5,076 nt of DNA, taken from positions 1 through 5,076 of the forward strand of contig DGTA01000023.1 in assembly GCA_002394165.1 (NCBI GenBank). The letters run 5' to 3'. This document shows, one piece after another, positions 4,164 to 5,076 of this stretch (positions are counted from its first letter, which is position 1; each line of letters begins with the position of its first letter). Both the position numbers and the translations under genes were made by a program. This stretch comes from Lachnospiraceae bacterium UBA4348 (GTDB taxonomy: Bacteria; Bacillota; Clostridia; Lachnospirales; Lachnospiraceae). The notes beneath the pieces were generated by a model. It was given only the letters and a program-made list of their open reading frames with translations, was not told the origin of the DNA and made no database searches.

Positions 4164-5076
4164 TCATCTTTTCCTTTTCAAGCGAAGGATGACGATCAGA
4201 AGGATCACGGCCAGAGATGCGCCGGCGGCGATCGCCAGCGGCAGGACGGGGGTGTCATCTCCCGTTTCGACCGCCTCGGGAGCCGTCACGGTAAAGCTGA
4301 CTGAGCGCGTATCGGTCACCCCGTTGTTCTCCCAGGATGTGCCGTTATACACATCCTTGATGTAATCCACATAGAGCGTATAATTGCCGACAGCGTTGAT
4401 CGCCATGGAAGCCGTGCTCTTTCCGTCGTTCCAGCTGCCGCTTGCAGAGCCGATCCTGTAGCCCGAAGGTCTCCAACGGAAATCTCCCGGGTTGGGGTCG
4501 GCATTTTCCATGCCCGCTCCCGTCGCTCCGAAAGTGATGGTCGTGCCTCTCATAAACGATGTGCCTTCGCTGATTCCGCTGATAAGGTTATCGTTGACGG
4601 AGGGCCCGTCCTTATAGAGTGCCTGTACACTCACGTGATCGGCAGGCATCTCGATCGAAGTGGAGAACCGGGACGCATCCGCCACCTGGGCATTCGAACT
4701 GTTCACGAGCCAGGTGTCAAACTCCTTCCCGTCAGCCGGCCATTGCGCCGTCAGGGAAACGACCTCTCCTTTCCGGTAAGTGCCGCTTCCGCTTCCACTC
4801 GTCACTTTCAGGTTGTAATCGATATATTCATAGACCGCGTTGATGCTGACATCCTCACTCCCCATAACGAAGGACGTCTGCTCCGCTCCTGTATCCGTCA
4901 GGGTCACATTGCCGGCGGAGACGTTCCATTCCTTGAACCGTTCCCCCTCCAGGGCCGTCTGGGCCTTTATGATGACCGTATCCCCGGGGCTGTAGGTTCC
5001 CGCGCCGTCGCCGTGCCGGATGCTTACCTGGTGGGTCTCGACCGGCTTGTCTTTATAGATCGCGCTGATATTGACT
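4164..5076 (-). CDS. Cell-surface protein with divergent InlB-type B-repeats and a C-terminal membrane anchor (N-terminus outside window)
   Basis: The frame is open from the right edge to TGA 4166-4164, giving the last 303 residues. In order they contain the end of one repeat (NISAIYKDK), two full repeats of 72-75 residues, and a beta-rich domain of about 110 residues with TFGATGAGMENADP, a GDFRWRPSGY segment and GNYTLYVDY. The C-terminus is AVETGDDTP, a hydrophobic helix VLPLAIAAGASLAVILLIVI and the basic tail RLKRKR. The repeats fit the divergent InlB B-repeat pattern (GSGTY.KGE.V.LTA, then a W, then MPAD.VSV.A.Y), modules of surface and adhesin-like proteins. The end resembles a sortase-type sorting signal, but LPXTG itself is absent, so plain membrane anchoring is equally possible. 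A GTG at 4907 is not the start, because repeat sequence continues upstream. The ligand and the N-terminal domains are unknown. Confidence 0.85.
   Translation of the reverse strand, partial: VNISAIYKDKPVETHQVSIRHGDGAGTYSPGDTVIIKAQTALEGERFKEWNVSAGNVTLTDTGAEQTSFVMGSEDVSINAVYEYIDYNLKVTSGSGSGTYRKGEVVSLTAQWPADGKEFDTWLVNSSNAQVADASRFSTSIEMPADHVSVQALYKDGPSVNDNLISGISEGTSFMRGTTITFGATGAGMENADPNPGDFRWRPSGYRIGSASGSWNDGKSTASMAINAVGNYTLYVDYIKDVYNGTSWENNGVTDTRSVSFTVTAPEAVETGDDTPVLPLAIAAGASLAVILLIVILRLKRKR
4179..4265 (-). other. C-terminal anchor: TGDD, membrane helix, basic tail boundary
   Basis: TGDD (4265-4254) is followed by about 20 hydrophobic residues (4247-4179 including the edges) and then KRKR. The three-part layout is that of a Gram-positive sorting signal, but the sorting box reads AVETG instead of LPXTG. 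It orients the repeats to the outside of the cell. Confidence 0.7.
4608..4823 (-). repeat. Divergent InlB-type B-repeat, last copy
   Basis: This copy encodes 72 residues from IDYNLKV to ALYKD. The landmarks GSGSGTYRKGEVVSLTA, then FDTW, then MPADHVSVQALY align with the preceding copy, with clear divergence at other positions, so the copies are old rather than recently duplicated. Confidence 0.75.
4824..5048 (-). repeat. Divergent InlB-type B-repeat, next-to-last copy
   Basis: This copy encodes 75 residues from KPVETHQVSI to NAVYEY. The landmarks GDGAGTYSPGDTVIIKA, FKEWNVSAGNVTL and MGSEDVSINAVY match the last copy in order and spacing. Residues before it (NISAIYKD, 5048-5075) are the end of yet another copy, so the array continues beyond the window. 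Confidence 0.75.

Noticed and set aside
4152..4165. GATCA-ATGA-TGATC stem followed by a T-rich stretch as terminator of the HAD gene
   Set aside because: The stem is only 5 AT-rich pairs and the T-run is interrupted by C residues, so it is too weak to call.
4905..4907. GTG as start codon of the surface protein
   Set aside because: The frame stays open to the window edge and the upstream residues continue a recognisable B-repeat, so the true start is outside the window.
4611..5048. Recent tandem DNA duplication in the surface-protein gene
   Set aside because: The two copies match at protein landmarks but are clearly diverged in DNA, so they are old domain repeats rather than a recent or phase-variable DNA repeat.

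Overview
The window reads as chromosomal DNA from a fairly GC-rich Clostridia-type Firmicute, most likely Lachnospiraceae or a relative. This is an inference from protein style. The RfbB/RfbD/RfbC sequences carry the long-loop clostridial variants. The surface protein combines divergent InlB-type B-repeats with a TGDD plus membrane-helix plus basic-tail C-terminus. Ribosome binding sites are strong GGAG types and promoters are sigma-A-like. No rRNA, tRNA, CRISPR array, insertion sequence or phage gene is visible, and no gap between genes exceeds about 140 bases.

Layout. (1) Positions 1-1828, plus strand: the end of a dTDP-L-rhamnose operon, with the 3' end of rfbB, then rfbD (ATGA overlap), then rfbC (21-base gap). 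(2) 1819-3015, minus strand: a 398-residue alanyl-tRNA editing protein of the long AlaX type with a C-terminal DHHA1-like region. Its tail overlaps the end of rfbC by 10 bases. (3) 3016-3152: a 137-base divergent control region. (4) 3153-4160, plus strand: a Cof-type HAD phosphatase with an uncommon N-terminal extension of about 66 residues. (5) 4164 to the right edge, minus strand: the C-terminal 303 residues of a repeat-containing surface protein, ending 3 bases from the HAD stop codon.

How the genes work together. RfbB, RfbC and RfbD catalyse the last three steps to dTDP-L-rhamnose, the donor for rhamnose in cell-wall polysaccharide or capsule. The alanyl-tRNA editing protein and the HAD phosphatase look like housekeeping quality-control and metabolite-control genes, and they are linked mainly by their shared divergent promoter region. 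The surface protein appears unrelated to its neighbour apart from both rhamnose polymers and this protein being cell-envelope components.

The most notable observation is in the divergent region. Two sigma-A-like promoters point away from each other and appear to share one self-complementary -35 hexamer (TTGCAA, 3085-3090), each with an exact 17-base spacer to a near-consensus -10 box. Each transcript would start with a short hairpin. The second notable item is the acidic, helical extension fused in front of the HAD domain. I saw no clear evidence of a wholly new multi-gene system in this window.
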